From Candidatus Viadribacter manganicus (GTDB taxonomy: Bacteria; Pseudomonadota; Alphaproteobacteria; Caulobacterales; Aquidulcibacteraceae): DNA of 64,000 nt. Shown here piece after piece: positions 8,062-16,715 of the stretch (the first letter of the stretch is position 1; each line of letters starts with the position of its first letter). The DNA lies in the NCBI RefSeq assembly GCF_001679665.1, contig NZ_CP013244.1:3046980-3110979 (forward strand). The letters run 5' to 3'. A model generated the notes under the pieces. It ran no database searches and was not told the DNA's origin. It saw only the letters and a list, made by a program, of their open reading frames with translations. The position numbers and the translations under genes are program-made.

Positions 8062-8424
8062 GGGAAAATCCCCGGCTTCTGTTGCCGGGCGCCGGGGGGC
8101 CCCGCCTAGTGATGCTACTCAGTAGGACTTAGGTTCGGAACACTCCGCACTGCTTACGCAGCGAGGGCGAATTCCTCAGCGTTGTTGTCGTTTGCAACTA
8201 TGCTGTTTGGCCTGTGACGGGACCACCCGAGCAAAAGCAACAGCCTTCAACGTCCGTCGATCCTATTTCGGCCCCTCAACACGAACCCAAACGAGGTTCG
8301 CCCTTCAATCGCTCCTTAGCCGAGGCCTCGAAACATGAAGGCTGGTGGAGCCGCCGGGCATCGCACCCGGGTCCGATCCGCCTATCTCTGCGCGTTTATC
8401 GCCATAGTCCGGTTGCCCGGACGA
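8062..8424 (-). ncRNA. ssrA: Circularly permuted two-piece tmRNA
   Basis: Reading the minus strand, the acceptor piece comes first. A T-arm (CCGGG / CCCGG stem around TGCGATG) leads into CGGCTCCACCA, with the encoded CCA at 8345-8343. After about 67 nt of intervening sequence, the coding piece begins at 8275 with GGGGCCGAAATAGGATCGAC, the conserved tmRNA 5' end. Its GGGGCCG pairs with CGGCTCC to form a 7-bp acceptor stem with one G-U. The tag frame lies at 8195-8154, followed by GC hairpins. This is the alphaproteobacterial permuted architecture. The outer ends (8424, 8062) are estimates. Confidence 0.92.
8154..8195 (-). other. tmRNA tag reading frame ANDNNAEEFALAA
   Basis: The codons from GCA (8195) to TAA (8154) encode ANDNNAEEFALAA. 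With the alanine charged on tmRNA, the tag is 14 residues. The end, ALAA, is the ClpX degron, and the AANDN part is the SspB-binding side. The Caulobacter tag differs in two positions (F for N, V for L). Confidence 0.95.
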
Positions 8425-8429
8425 GTCGT

Positions 8430-8435
8430 AATATA
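8430..8435 (-). promoter_or_regulatory. Probable -10 element of ssrA
   Basis: TATATT on the minus strand sits about 8 nt before the estimated 5' end of the tmRNA precursor. A weak -35 (CTTCCA) lies 18 nt upstream. The position fits; no start has been mapped. Confidence 0.45.
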
Positions 8436-8501
8436 GGGCGCTGGCGCGCCACATGGAAGTCGCGGGTCTGAGGCGCTAGATTTGTCCGGAAAGTCGGACG
8501 G

Positions 8502-9095
8502 ATGACCAAGCAAAGCGACCAAGATCTGCGCGGCGATATCTCAGCCTTGCTGACAGCCATGGTGCGCGGCGCGTTCCAGCCGCGCGACCAGATTTGGCTC
8601 GCCGTTGACGATATTTGCGAGGAGGGCGCCGATCCTGACGCGCTCCGCGAATTCGCGTCGAAGGAACTTGATCGTCTGTGGAGCGAGCAGCGCACCGTTG
8701 AAGCCTCCTGGTCCGATCGCACCGATTGCGACCGGCTCGATCAGGCCTTCGAAGAGCTTGAGAGCTCAGGTATTGTTTGCCGGCAGGACTTCACTTGCTG
8801 CGGCACGTGCGGTGCTGCCGAAATCGGCGCAGAGCTCGACGATGCCGAGCAGCGCGGCCTCAAAGTGCGCGGTTACGCCTTTTACCATCAGCAGGACACC
8901 GAAGGCGCCATCGAAGGCTACGGCATTTTCCTGAACTATGGCGCGGAGAAGGGCGGTGAGGACGCGGCGCTCACCATCGCGCGCGAGATCGTCTCCGTGC
9001 TGCAAAGCCATGGTCTGCAGCCGAAGTGGAACGGGGCTTGGAGTCAGCGCATCCATGTGCCGCTCGAATGGCGCCGGCGGCTAGTCTGTTTCTAG
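8502..9095 (+). CDS. DUF6891-like protein
   Basis: The 197-residue cytosolic protein has a central FTCCGTCGAAEIG segment with three clustered cysteines (near residue 100), then YAFYHQQDTEGAIEGYGIFLNYGA. This pattern matches the DUF6891 family, of unknown function. The Cys cluster and nearby His suggest a metal site, which is inference. It is divergent from ssrA; the two start regions are about 75 nt apart. No signal peptide is present. Confidence 0.75.
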   Translation: MTKQSDQDLRGDISALLTAMVRGAFQPRDQIWLAVDDICEEGADPDALREFASKELDRLWSEQRTVEASWSDRTDCDRLDQAFEELESSGIVCRQDFTCCGTCGAAEIGAELDDAEQRGLKVRGYAFYHQQDTEGAIEGYGIFLNYGAEKGGEDAALTIAREIVSVLQSHGLQPKWNGAWSQRIHVPLEWRRRLVCF

Positions 9096-9180
9096 TCAAC
9101 TCGCTTCCGAACCATCTGGCCTGAACGAAGCGGACCGCGCCTGCGACTCGGCTTAAGTCCGTGTGGCAGCGGAGGCCAAC

Positions 9181-9894
9181 ATGACCAAGAAGCTAGCGGC
9201 GGAATTCATCGGCACGTTTACTTTGGTCCTGTTCGGTTGCGGCTCCGCCGTGCTCGCGGGCTTCGGCATCATCGGTCAGGACGGCATCGCCTGGGCGTTC
9301 GGCCTCGCCATCGTCGCGATGGCTTACGGCATCGGCCCGGTGAGCGGCTGCCACGTCAATCCTGCTGTCAGCTTCGGCGCCTGGATCGCCGGGCGTATGC
9401 CGACAGGCGAAATGCTCGGCTATTGGGCGGCGCAGTGTCTGGGCGCCGTCGTTGGCGCAGGCGTGTTGTTGCTGATCGCGTCCGGCGCGCCGGATTATTC
9501 ACTTGCCGAGACTGGTTTGGGTCAAAATGGCTACGGCGTCCGCGACGCTGTCTCGAACCAGGGCTCGCCCGGCGATTACAGCCTGATTTCGGGCGCCGTC
9601 TTTGAAGTGGTGGCGACTTTCATCTTTGTCGTCGTTATCCTGGGCGTGACCCAGCGCAATGCGGCCCCCCAATTTGCCGGCCTCGCCATCGGGCTTACGC
9701 TGGTTGCGATCCACATTGTCGGCATCCAGGTCACCGGCGTTTCGGTGAACCCTGCACGCTCACTTGGACCTGCTGTATGGGTGTTGGGTGACGCGCTGAT
9801 GCAGCTTTGGCTGTTCATCGTCGCGCCGATGTTAGGGGCGGGGCTGGCTGGATGGGCGTTCCGGGTGAGACTACTGACGGCGGACGAAGCCTAA
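9181..9894 (+). CDS. aqpZ: Aquaporin Z-type water channel
   Basis: The 237-residue inner-membrane channel has six membrane segments and both NPA motifs: CHVNPAVSFG in the first half and SVNPARSLGPAV in the second. The AEFIGTFTLVLFGCGSAV opening is typical of AqpZ. The Arg after the second NPA (NPAR) is the selectivity-filter Arg. The ATG at 9181 follows a GGAGG site by about 6 nt and is preferred over the start six codons upstream. Confidence 0.93.
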   Translation: MTKKLAAEFIGTFTLVLFGCGSAVLAGFGIIGQDGIAWAFGLAIVAMAYGIGPVSGCHVNPAVSFGAWIAGRMPTGEMLGYWAAQCLGAVVGAGVLLLIASGAPDYSLAETGLGQNGYGVRDAVSNQGSPGDYSLISGAVFEVVATFIFVVVILGVTQRNAAPQFAGLAIGLTLVAIHIVGIQVTGVSVNPARSLGPAVWVLGDALMQLWLFIVAPMLGAGLAGWAFRVRLLTADEA

Positions 9895-10640
9895 GCGCGC
9901 TCAGTCGCCGCCCCTTGGCGGCGACGCTCACGCTCATCGCCGTTGGCATCTTCGCGTATCTCTACGCGCCGATGCCCGGACCGAATGTACCGCAGCCGAG
10001 CGCCAGCGATTGCGTTGAACTGCATATCTATTCGAACGGCTATCACAGCGACATCGGCGCGCCGGCCAGCATCTTCCCCGAAGATCATCCGCTGCGCCGC
10101 TTGTACCCAGACGCCGAGAGCTTCTTGATCGGTTGGGGCGATCAGGCCTTCTATTTGTCCGACGGCACGGATCTCATGATTGGTCTCGACGCGCTCATCC
10201 CGCCGAGCGCCAGCGTCTTTCACATCGCCTACAATGCAGGCCCGTCCAGCGTTTACCTCAGCCCGAACGACGACACCGGCATCGCTGTGAGCCACGAAGG
10301 CGCGCGCCGCTTCGTTGCCTTCATCGATCGCTTCCTGGTGCTCGGCAGCGCCGGCAATCCGATCCGCACCAGCGATGGCAAAGTCGTTGGCCGTTCCTCG
10401 TTTCTGCGCTCGCGCGGTTCGTTTCATTTGCTGCAGGTGTGCAACCAATGGATGGCCCGCGCGCTCCGCGCCGCTGGCGTCAACGTCAACGCCCGAGCCG
10501 CCTGGTTAGCCGGCCCGCTCATCCGCCAGGTGCGCAAAGTTCATCCGACAAGCTGCGCCGTTGTCTCCGGAAATAACTCACACCCATCCCCGGAACGGCG
10601 CGAAGCGACGGGTCAGGGGCCCATAGCCACAACGCTTTGA
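9852..10640 (+). CDS. DUF2459 (TIGR02117) family exported protein
   Basis: The 262-residue product has an N-terminal membrane or signal segment ([19 protein letters not shown]), then the family pattern [12 protein letters not shown] and [11 protein letters not shown]. The C-terminal [14 protein letters not shown] motif contains the conserved Cys. The function is unknown; the His and Cys suggest a hydrolase-like periplasmic domain, which is inference. It overlaps the aqpZ 3' end by 43 nt. The start at 9852 follows a purine-rich stretch but is not certain. Confidence 0.75.
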   Translation: MGVPGETTDGGRSLSALSRRPLAATLTLIAVGIFAYLYAPMPGPNVPQPSASDCVELHIYSNGYHSDIGAPASIFPEDHPLRRLYPDAESFLIGWGDQAFYLSDGTDLMIGLDALIPPSASVFHIAYNAGPSSVYLSPNDDTGIAVSHEGARRFVAFIDRFLVLGSAGNPIRTSDGKVVGRSSFLRSRGSFHLLQVCNQWMARALRAAGVNVNARAAWLAGPLIRQVRKVHPTSCAVVSGNNSHPSPERREATGQGPIATTL

Positions 10641-10728
10641 GTGTATAGGCCCCGGACTTGGCCTGCCGGCCAATGCGGTGATGGGTAGGTGTGATGAACT
10701 CCGCGCCGAGTCGGCCCATATTGGCCCG

Positions 10729-11583
10729 ATGAGCGCAGAAGCGGGCCCCCAGAAAACCAACGAGTTCATTGCGAACCCGTCCCAAGCCGACGCCGCCTAT
10801 CTTGGCCTCCTGGACGACATCCTCAAAAACGGCGTCGACCGCGGCGACCGCACAGGCACCGGCACGCGCGGCGTGTTCGGCCGCCAGCTCCGCTTCGATT
10901 TGAGCGAAGGCTTCCCGCTGCTCACCACCAAGAAGGTGCACCTGAAGAGCATCATCCTCGAACTGCTCTGGTTCCTGCGCGGCGATAGCAACGTGCGCTG
11001 GCTGCAAGAGCAGGGCGTCACGATCTGGGACGAATGGGCCAACGAGGAAGGTGAACTCGGCCCCGTCTACGGCAAGCAATGGCGCTCGTGGGAAACCAAG
11101 GACGGTCGCGTCATCGATCAGATCGCCAACGTCGTGACCTCGGTCAAGAACAACCCGAATTCACGCCGGCACATCGTCAGCGCCTGGAATCCGGCAGAGG
11201 TCGATCAAATGGCGCTGCCGCCGTGCCATTGCCTGTTCCAGTTTTTCGTCGCCGACGGAAAGCTGAGCTGTCAGCTCTACCAACGTAGCGCCGACGTCTT
11301 TCTCGGCGTGCCGTTCAACATCGCTAGTTACGCGCTGCTCACGCAAATGATGGCGCAGGTGACGGGCCTAAAGCCCGGCGAATTCGTCCACACCTTCGGC
11401 GACGCGCACCTCTATCACAACCATTTCGATCAAGCGCGCTTACAGCTTTCGCGCGCGCCATTCGCGCCGCCGCAAATGCTGATCAATCCCGAGCGCAAAG
11501 ACATCTTCGCGTTCGAGTACGGCGACTTCAAACTCGAAGGTTACACCGCGCATCCGGGTATCAAAGCGCCAATCGCGGTTTAG
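10729..11583 (+). CDS. thyA: Thymidylate synthase
   Basis: ThyA methylates dUMP to dTMP using methylene-tetrahydrofolate. The 284-residue product has the active-site segment [12 protein letters not shown] (catalytic Cys in PPCH), the [11 protein letters not shown] phosphate-binding region and the C-terminal [11 protein letters not shown]. The start at 10729 gives about 20 extra N-terminal residues compared with E. coli; GTG 10678 or ATG 10681 would give more. The gene is the first of a set (thyA, folA, hflK, hflC, degP) that is contiguous in many alphaproteobacteria but spread out here. Confidence 0.96.
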   Translation: MSAEAGPQKTNEFIANPSQADAAYLGLLDDILKNGVDRGDRTGTGTRGVFGRQLRFDLSEGFPLLTTKKVHLKSIILELLWFLRGDSNVRWLQEQGVTIWDEWANEEGELGPVYGKQWRSWETKDGRVIDQIANVVTSVKNNPNSRRHIVSAWNPAEVDQMALPPCHCLFQFFVADGKLSCQLYQRSADVFLGVPFNIASYALLTQMMAQVTGLKPGEFVHTFGDAHLYHNHFDQARLQLSRAPFAPPQMLINPERKDIFAFEYGDFKLEGYTAHPGIKAPIAV

Positions 11584-12343
11584 TCGCCAGGAGAGCTGCG
11601 CTCGTTCGGCCTCTATCTCACTCAGCAGCGCTTCAGTCTCGGTCTTCAACCGAGTGAGCAGGTTCGCGTGGAGGATGGCCCATTCGCGCTGGCTTCTGAG
11701 ATAGGCGGCGAACCTTTGGTCGCGGCGTGCGAGCGCGATGATCTCCGCGATTGGGCGCTCGTCAAACAACGATACGCCGGACGAGAGGCCGTTCACACCG
11801 CCATCGTTTCGGAACTCTCGAAATACGAGGCTCGCTTCGATCGTATCGTCATACTGTGAGTAATATTCTTGGATATTACGCGCCAATTCTCTGTTCTCGA
11901 TCATGCCCATGTGGCCGGAGCTGATCAGTGAATCATACGCTTGCCGTGATCCAAGGTTGACGGGCACGAGATCGCGGTAGCCCATAATGTGGTCAAGCCG
12001 ATGCTCAGTGATCGGGGGAGCCGTTGGTGCGTCCCAGGCCTTTGTCGAGAGACCGAGCCTTTGCGGCCATCGCTGGTGGAAGGCCTGATCGTAGATGAAG
12101 TCCACGGCTGCGATGCGGCCGAGGGCGGAGTCGTAGAGCGCATTGTGCGATCTGAGATGCGAACGGAGGTCTTCGGTAAGCTTTGAGAGGCGCCCAACGA
12201 CAAGGCCGCGATCGGCGCGCGCGTCGTTCCAATTGCTGACCTGCGTACCGAGGAAAACGCCGAGCACGAAGATCAGAAGGTCGATCCAGAGCGCAAACCA
12301 ATTGTAGGATGTGAAATGCATCCCGGATGCACCGCAAGATCAT
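11440..12343 (-). pseudogene. DUF6090-like membrane protein gene with 5' frameshift
   Basis: The readable frame from ATG 12321 gives NWFALWIDLLIFVLGVFLG then TQVSNWNDA, closely matching the paralogue at 18914-19684. That paralogue begins about 12 residues earlier with a basic leader. Such a leader (MILRCIRDAF) is present from ATG 12343, but one nucleotide out of frame. ATG 12343 also overlaps the upstream stop as TGATG, supporting it as the original start. The 3' end runs 144 nt antisense into thyA, suggesting loss of the original stop. It could still be expressed from 12321 as a 293-residue protein. Confidence 0.6.
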
Positions 12344-13021
12344 CAGCGACCTGCGATCACTTCGTTCTGTCCATCGCCGTTGGCGAAGAACTGACGCGGG
12401 GTCGGCACGTAAACCTTAAGCGGTCACTATAGAGGATGCGTTCAACGCCCGCGGGGTCGGTGTAGCGGATGATCGCGCCGCCATAATCTCACTCGTCATT
12501 GCCCATGATCGCGCCAGCAAGCACGTTGTTGAGATTGCCACGCGAGTCCGGCGTGCGGCTGAGGTCGGCGTGCTTGCAATGCACGCGTGCGAGAATGTCT
12601 GCGGAGCTGAGCGCACTTCATTGTCGAGCACGAAGACCAGCGTATGCGTGCCGCTCGCGCCGGTGACGTTGACGAGGCGGTTGACGAAGACATGCCCGTC
12701 TGTGACGCGAAGTGATTGGGCGTCGGCTGAAACGCCGTCGATCAGCACATCGATGTTGGCGTAACCGCCGCGGGTCGCATCAGGTGTGATCGGCAGCCGC
12801 GCGCTGATCGAAACCGTAGCGCCCACAAGCTGCGCGTTGCAGCGCACGCCGCCGCTTTGGAAGGCAAGCGCAAGTATACGTCCCTCGTGCTGAGTTAAAC
12901 CCAGAGCTTTGCCAGCGCGCACGTATGGAGTGAGATCGTTTCTGTTCCAGCGCGTAGTGTTGTGCGCCAGAGCACTGAAGTCTCTCCCCAAGGTCGAGCG
13001 GAGAGCGTAGGAGGGCGCCAT
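12343..13021 (-). pseudogene. Decayed gene of unknown family
   Basis: Coding-like sequence is spread over three frames. From 13021 one frame reads through NVTGASGTHTLVFVLDNEVRSA. Near 12610-12640 it passes to a second frame (ADLSRTPDSRGNLNNVLAGA), which has an in-frame TGA at 12491-12489. That frame then reads YGGAIIRYTDPAGVERILYS until about 12420. A missing nucleotide there moves it to the third frame (LKVYVPTPRQFFANGDGQN), which ends at TGA 12345. I do not recognise the family. The lesions make a functional product unlikely; the upstream boundary is uncertain. Confidence 0.7.
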
Positions 13022-13682
13022 GAAACCCCGCGAACTACTGGCGACGGCGCAAATTCCTGATGGCGGGGAGCTGCGCCTCTACAAGCGCGACACCGATTTC
13101 ATCATCGCCCTCGGCGCTAACGAGCTAATGTCGAGCCGGTTGAGTGGCTCCGAAGAGGCGCTGGCGCTGCTCACGTGCGATCGTTTGCAAACCGAGGCGC
13201 CGCATTTGCTGGTTGGCGGCTACGGCATGGGGTTTACGCTCCGCGCCGCGCTGGCGCGTCTCGGCCCGCAAGCACGGTGCACCGTTGTTGAGTTGGTGCC
13301 GGAAATTATCGACTGGGCGCGAGGCCCAATGGCGGCGCTCACCGCCGGCTGCCTCGATGATCCGCGCGTCGAGCTTGTGATGCGCGATGTTTCAAGAGCC
13401 ATCGCCGCTTCCGAGTGTCGTTTTGATGCGATCCTGCTGGATGTCGACAACGGCCCGGACGGGCTTACGCGCGCGGATAATAATCACATCTACTCGCTGC
13501 TCGGCCTGCAGGAAGCGAAGCGGGCGCTGAAGCCCAATGGTGCGCTGGCTATTTGGTCCGCCGCGCCCGACGAACGTTTTGCGCGCCGCTTGAAGCATGC
13601 AGGCTTTCAGGTCGAAGAGGTTATGGTGCGCGCAGGACGCGGCGGCAAAGGCGCGCGCCACATCATCTGGTTTGCGCGTTAG
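13020..13682 (+). CDS. Spermidine synthase-like methyltransferase-fold protein
   Basis: The 220-residue cytosolic protein has a Rossmann-type SAM/decarboxy-SAM fold. It shows a GGYGMGFTLRAAL glycine motif near residue 68, the acidic strand VVELVPEIIDWAR, and DAILLDVDNGPD as the motif for the catalytic Asp of polyamine synthases. Short spermidine-synthase-like proteins of this kind lack the N-terminal beta domain, and their substrate is unknown. A GGAGG site precedes the ATG by 5 nt. Its stop overlaps that of the convergent DUF2846-like gene. Confidence 0.75.
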   Translation: MKPRELLATAQIPDGGELRLYKRDTDFIIALGANELMSSRLSGSEEALALLTCDRLQTEAPHLLVGGYGMGFTLRAALARLGPQARCTVVELVPEIIDWARGPMAALTAGCLDDPRVELVMRDVSRAIAASECRFDAILLDVDNGPDGLTRADNNHIYSLLGLQEAKRALKPNGALAIWSAAPDERFARRLKHAGFQVEEVMVRAGRGGKGARHIIWFAR

Positions 13683-14254
13683 ATATCGCCCACGTCCGGC
13701 GTGACCATGCGCGTGATCTTCTTCACTTCGGTGCGTCCGGCATCCAGCGGCAGCGGCGTGTATTTGATGGTGACGCCGATCATTTGCGGCTCGACCTCGC
13801 ACTTGCAGACATAGACCTCGCCCGCATTGGCGATGAGTTCGAGGTCTTCGCCTGGCGCCGGGGCCTTGTTCGTGCCGGTGTAGCCAGCAAGCCGATGCGA
13901 TCCGGGCGTCAGCAACAGGCGCGTAAAGCGCGGGCTCTTCAGCTGCGCAACTTCGCGTCCATCGATCAGAACATTGATGCCGACCGCGCGCCCGACGAAC
14001 TGATTGCGGAAAATGTAGAGCACGCCTTTTCCGGCGACCGGCGCGAACGTCAATGCTTGCTCGCGCTCCTGCGGCGTTGCTTGTGCTACATTGCGGTTCG
14101 TCTGCAGATTGCGCACCACGATAACGACCGCGACCACGGCGACGACGAGCGCAAAGATCGCCATGATCTCGCCGCCCACCAGAGAGCGCAAAAGTGTGTA
14201 CCCAATGACGCCGGCGATGACGGCGAGGCCGTAAAGAACAAGATTACGTGGCAT
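13679..14254 (-). CDS. DUF2846-like membrane-anchored protein
   Basis: The 191-residue protein has two adjacent N-terminal membrane segments (residues about 5-21 and 28-47), then a soluble beta-rich domain. That domain reads GKGVLYIFRNQFVGRAV, VLIDGREVAQL, LTPGSHRLAGY and VYVCKCEVE, a pattern like the DUF2846 family. Two Cys lie close together (VCKC). Function unknown. The start at 14254 was chosen to include the first membrane helix. The gene is divergent from folA, 51 nt away. Confidence 0.7.
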   Translation of the reverse strand: MPRNLVLYGLAVIAGVIGYTLLRSLVGGEIMAIFALVVAVVAVVIVVRNLQTNRNVAQATPQEREQALTFAPVAGKGVLYIFRNQFVGRAVGINVLIDGREVAQLKSPRFTRLLLTPGSHRLAGYTGTNKAPAPGEDLELIANAGEVYVCKCEVEPQMIGVTIKYTPLPLDAGRTEVKKITRMVTPDVGDI

Positions 14255-14305
14255 GCCTGCATCCTTACGGATGACGCGCCAAGGCGCCAAGGCTAGAAGG
14301 GCGAC

Positions 14306-14812
14306 GTGAAGCCGAAACTTACCCTTGTCGTTGCTGTTGCGAAAAATGGCGTGATCGGACGCGATGGCGGTCTGCCGTGGCGGCTGAGTTCCGACATGAA
14401 ACGCTTCAAGGCCGCGACCATGGGAAAGCCGGTTTTGATGGGCCGCAAGACCTGGGATTCGTTGCCGCGCAAACCGTTGCCTGGACGCCAGAATCTCGTC
14501 CTTACCCACGACGCAGATTTCAAAGCCGATGGCGCCTGGGTCTACACCGATCTTGCCGCCATGATTGGCGCTGCGCACGCTATGGCGGAAGCAGCGGGTG
14601 TAGATGAAGCCTGCGTGATCGGCGGTGCGCAGCTTTATAACGCCGTGCTGGCGCAAGCGGGCCGCATCGTCCTTACCGAAGTCAATCTCGCGCCAGAAGG
14701 CGATGCCTATCTCGACCTCGATCTTTCGCTCTGGCGCGAGGTCAGCCGCGAGGCGGTGGCGCGCGGCGAGAAGGATGATGCCGATTTTGTCGTGCACGTG
14801 CTCGAACGATGA
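14306..14812 (+). CDS. folA: Dihydrofolate reductase
   Basis: The 168-residue enzyme reduces dihydrofolate with NADPH, regenerating the cofactor consumed by ThyA. Visible motifs are VVAVAKNGVIGRDGGLPW, the active-site Asp in SSDMKRFK, GRKTWDSLP and the IGGAQLY nucleotide-binding loop. It starts with GTG after an AGAAGGG site. thyA lies 2.7 kb upstream on the same strand, separated by decayed and unrelated genes. Confidence 0.95.
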   Translation: MKPKLTLVVAVAKNGVIGRDGGLPWRLSSDMKRFKAATMGKPVLMGRKTWDSLPRKPLPGRQNLVLTHDADFKADGAWVYTDLAAMIGAAHAMAEAAGVDEACVIGGAQLYNAVLAQAGRIVLTEVNLAPEGDAYLDLDLSLWREVSREAVARGEKDDADFVVHVLER

Positions 14813-14940
14813 AGCGCTTTGCTTGCGAGGGTGAAACGCACTCGCAACTGACGCATCTCTGACATTGAGCGCCAGCGAAGTGTCAGGTTCCCTCGCGCAT
14901 ACGCTCCTTGCTCTGCTTTAGAGCAGCGAGGAATGCTGTC

Positions 14941-15657
14941 ATGTCTAACGAACGAATCGTTCGCGTCTGGGATTTGCCGACCAGACTTTTTCACTGGGCT
15001 CTATTCGCGCTGATCCTGGTCGCTTGGTTCTCGGGCGAAGAGGAGGGCGCCGCCGCCCTCATTCACCGCTACGCGGGCGAGGCCATAGCTGGTCTTATTG
15101 TGTTCCGTGTGCTCTGGGGCTTCATCGGCGGCGAGCGCTCTCGCTTCGCTGATTTCGCAGCTGGCCCAAACGCGATCGTCGCACACGTTCGCGACCTTTT
15201 TTCCGCGCAACCCAAGCGGCACATGGGCCACAATCCATTGGGTGGCGTGGCCGTCTTTTTGCTGCTCGCTGTCGTCAGCGCGGTCGTGATCACCGGGCTC
15301 TTCAGCGGTGACGATGGCATGGGTGGTCCGTTCGTCGGGCTCTGGGGGCTAGAGCTTTCGGAGCAACATGAAGTGCTGTTCCGTGTCTTGCAGGCGCTGG
15401 TTGCGATCCACCTGCTCGGCGTCTTTGTGGAAAGCTTCAAAGCACGCGACGCACTGGTTCCTGCAATGGTGACTGGCGCGAAATCCCGCCGCGCCGACGA
15501 GCCAGGAGATGACGCCAAACGCGCCGGCCTCATGGCGCTCGTGGTTGCGCTCTCAGTCGGCGCCCTCACCAGCTTCTGGCTTGTATCTCAGCCGATGCAA
15601 GGCGGAGGCGGCGCTGGCGGCGAGACCGAGGCTCACGAGGGCTACGAGGAGGATTAG
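14941..15657 (+). CDS. Cytochrome b561 family membrane protein
   Basis: The 238-residue inner-membrane protein matches the cytochrome b561 / Ni-Fe hydrogenase b-type family. It has the opening VRVWDLPTRLFHW, a second His-bearing segment (LIHRYAGEAIAGLIVFRVLWG) and later His residues in EQHEVLFRVLQALVAIH. The conserved His are candidate ligands for two b hemes, so it probably carries electrons across or into the membrane. A Gly- and Glu-rich tail follows a fifth hydrophobic segment. The partner enzyme is not encoded nearby. Confidence 0.85.
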   Translation: MSNERIVRVWDLPTRLFHWALFALILVAWFSGEEEGAAALIHRYAGEAIAGLIVFRVLWGFIGGERSRFADFAAGPNAIVAHVRDLFSAQPKRHMGHNPLGGVAVFLLLAVVSAVVITGLFSGDDGMGGPFVGLWGLELSEQHEVLFRVLQALVAIHLLGVFVESFKARDALVPAMVTGAKSRRADEPGDDAKRAGLMALVVALSVGALTSFWLVSQPMQGGGGAGGETEAHEGYEED

Positions 15658-15728
15658 CTCCGCTTCACCGTACGGCACCGAGCCGCTAACCACTGGCGGG
15701 GCGCGACGCGAACGCTATGCTCGCGCCC

Positions 15729-16640
15729 ATGTCAGATTTCGAAGTCATCGCCACTGGCCTTCAATTTCCCGAAGGCCCAATCGTCATGCCAGACGGCAGC
15801 GTCATTTTGGTTGAGATCAAACGCAAGACGCTGACGCGCGTGTGGAAGGGCAGGCAGGAAGTCATCGCCAATATTGGCGGCGGCCCCAACGGTGCGGCAC
15901 TCGGCCCTGACGGCGCAGTTTACATCACCAATAATGGCGGCTTTGAATATCACGACATGGGCGGGCTCACGATCCCCGGTCACGCCGCGCATGATTACGT
16001 CACTGGCCGCATCGAGCGTGTTGATCTCAACACCGGCAAAGTCGAGCGCCTCTACGACAAAATCGGAGAGTTCAAGCTCAGTGGTCCTAACGACCTCGTC
16101 TTCGATAAAGCCGGCAATATCTGGTTCAGTGATCTCGGCAAAACCTACGCGCGCTCGATCGATCGCGGCGGCGTCTATTTCTGCAAAACCGATGGCTCGC
16201 TGATCAAAGAGGCGGCCTATGGCGCTTCCGGCATCAACGGCATTGGCCTCTCGCCCGATGAAAAGGTCGTCTACGGCGCCGAAACCGACACCGGAAAGCT
16301 CTGGGCGTTCGACATCACCGGCGAAGGCGAAGTCGCCCCTGGTCCACTGGGCGCCATCGGCCGCTGCATCGCCGTGCAGCCGTATCACTGCTTCTTCGAT
16401 AGCCTAGCCGTGCAAGCCAACGGCGCTGTGTGCGTAGCAACCATCCTCAACGGCGGCATCACCACGATCACTCCGGCCGGTGTTTCCACGCACACCATGT
16501 TCCCGGATCCGATTGTCACCAACATCGCCTTCGGCGGCGCCGACATGCGCGACGCCTACATCACGCTCTCCGCCACCGGCCAATTGATCAAGGCCCGCTG
16601 GCCGGAACCCGGATTGAAGTTGAATTTCGCGCCGTACTAG
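15729..16640 (+). CDS. SMP-30/gluconolactonase/LRE family lactonase
   Basis: The 303-residue protein is a six-bladed beta-propeller of the SMP-30/LRE family. It opens with LQFPEGPIVMPDGSVILVE (metal-ligand Glu in PEGP), continues with GPNGAALGPDGAVYI and contains LSGPNDLVFDKAGNIWFSD (ligands Asn and Asp). These enzymes hydrolyse sugar lactones such as gluconolactone. No signal peptide is seen, so it is cytosolic. The substrate is not deducible. ATG 15729 was preferred because the propeller starts directly after it. Confidence 0.85.
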   Translation: MSDFEVIATGLQFPEGPIVMPDGSVILVEIKRKTLTRVWKGRQEVIANIGGGPNGAALGPDGAVYITNNGGFEYHDMGGLTIPGHAAHDYVTGRIERVDLNTGKVERLYDKIGEFKLSGPNDLVFDKAGNIWFSDLGKTYARSIDRGGVYFCKTDGSLIKEAAYGASGINGIGLSPDEKVVYGAETDTGKLWAFDITGEGEVAPGPLGAIGRCIAVQPYHCFFDSLAVQANGAVCVATILNGGITTITPAGVSTHTMFPDPIVTNIAFGGADMRDAYITLSATGQLIKARWPEPGLKLNFAPY

Positions 16641-16715
16641 TCACACGCTGAAGCGCGCAGTGTTTGCCCCTGGATCTCGACTCAAGGCCGGGAAGCGTTG
16701 GGAGGAAGAATTGTA

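Noticed and set aside
8214..8471. Plus-strand reading frame of 85 codons
   Set aside because: It lies across the tmRNA gene on the other strand; the conserved RNA structure explains the sequence better.
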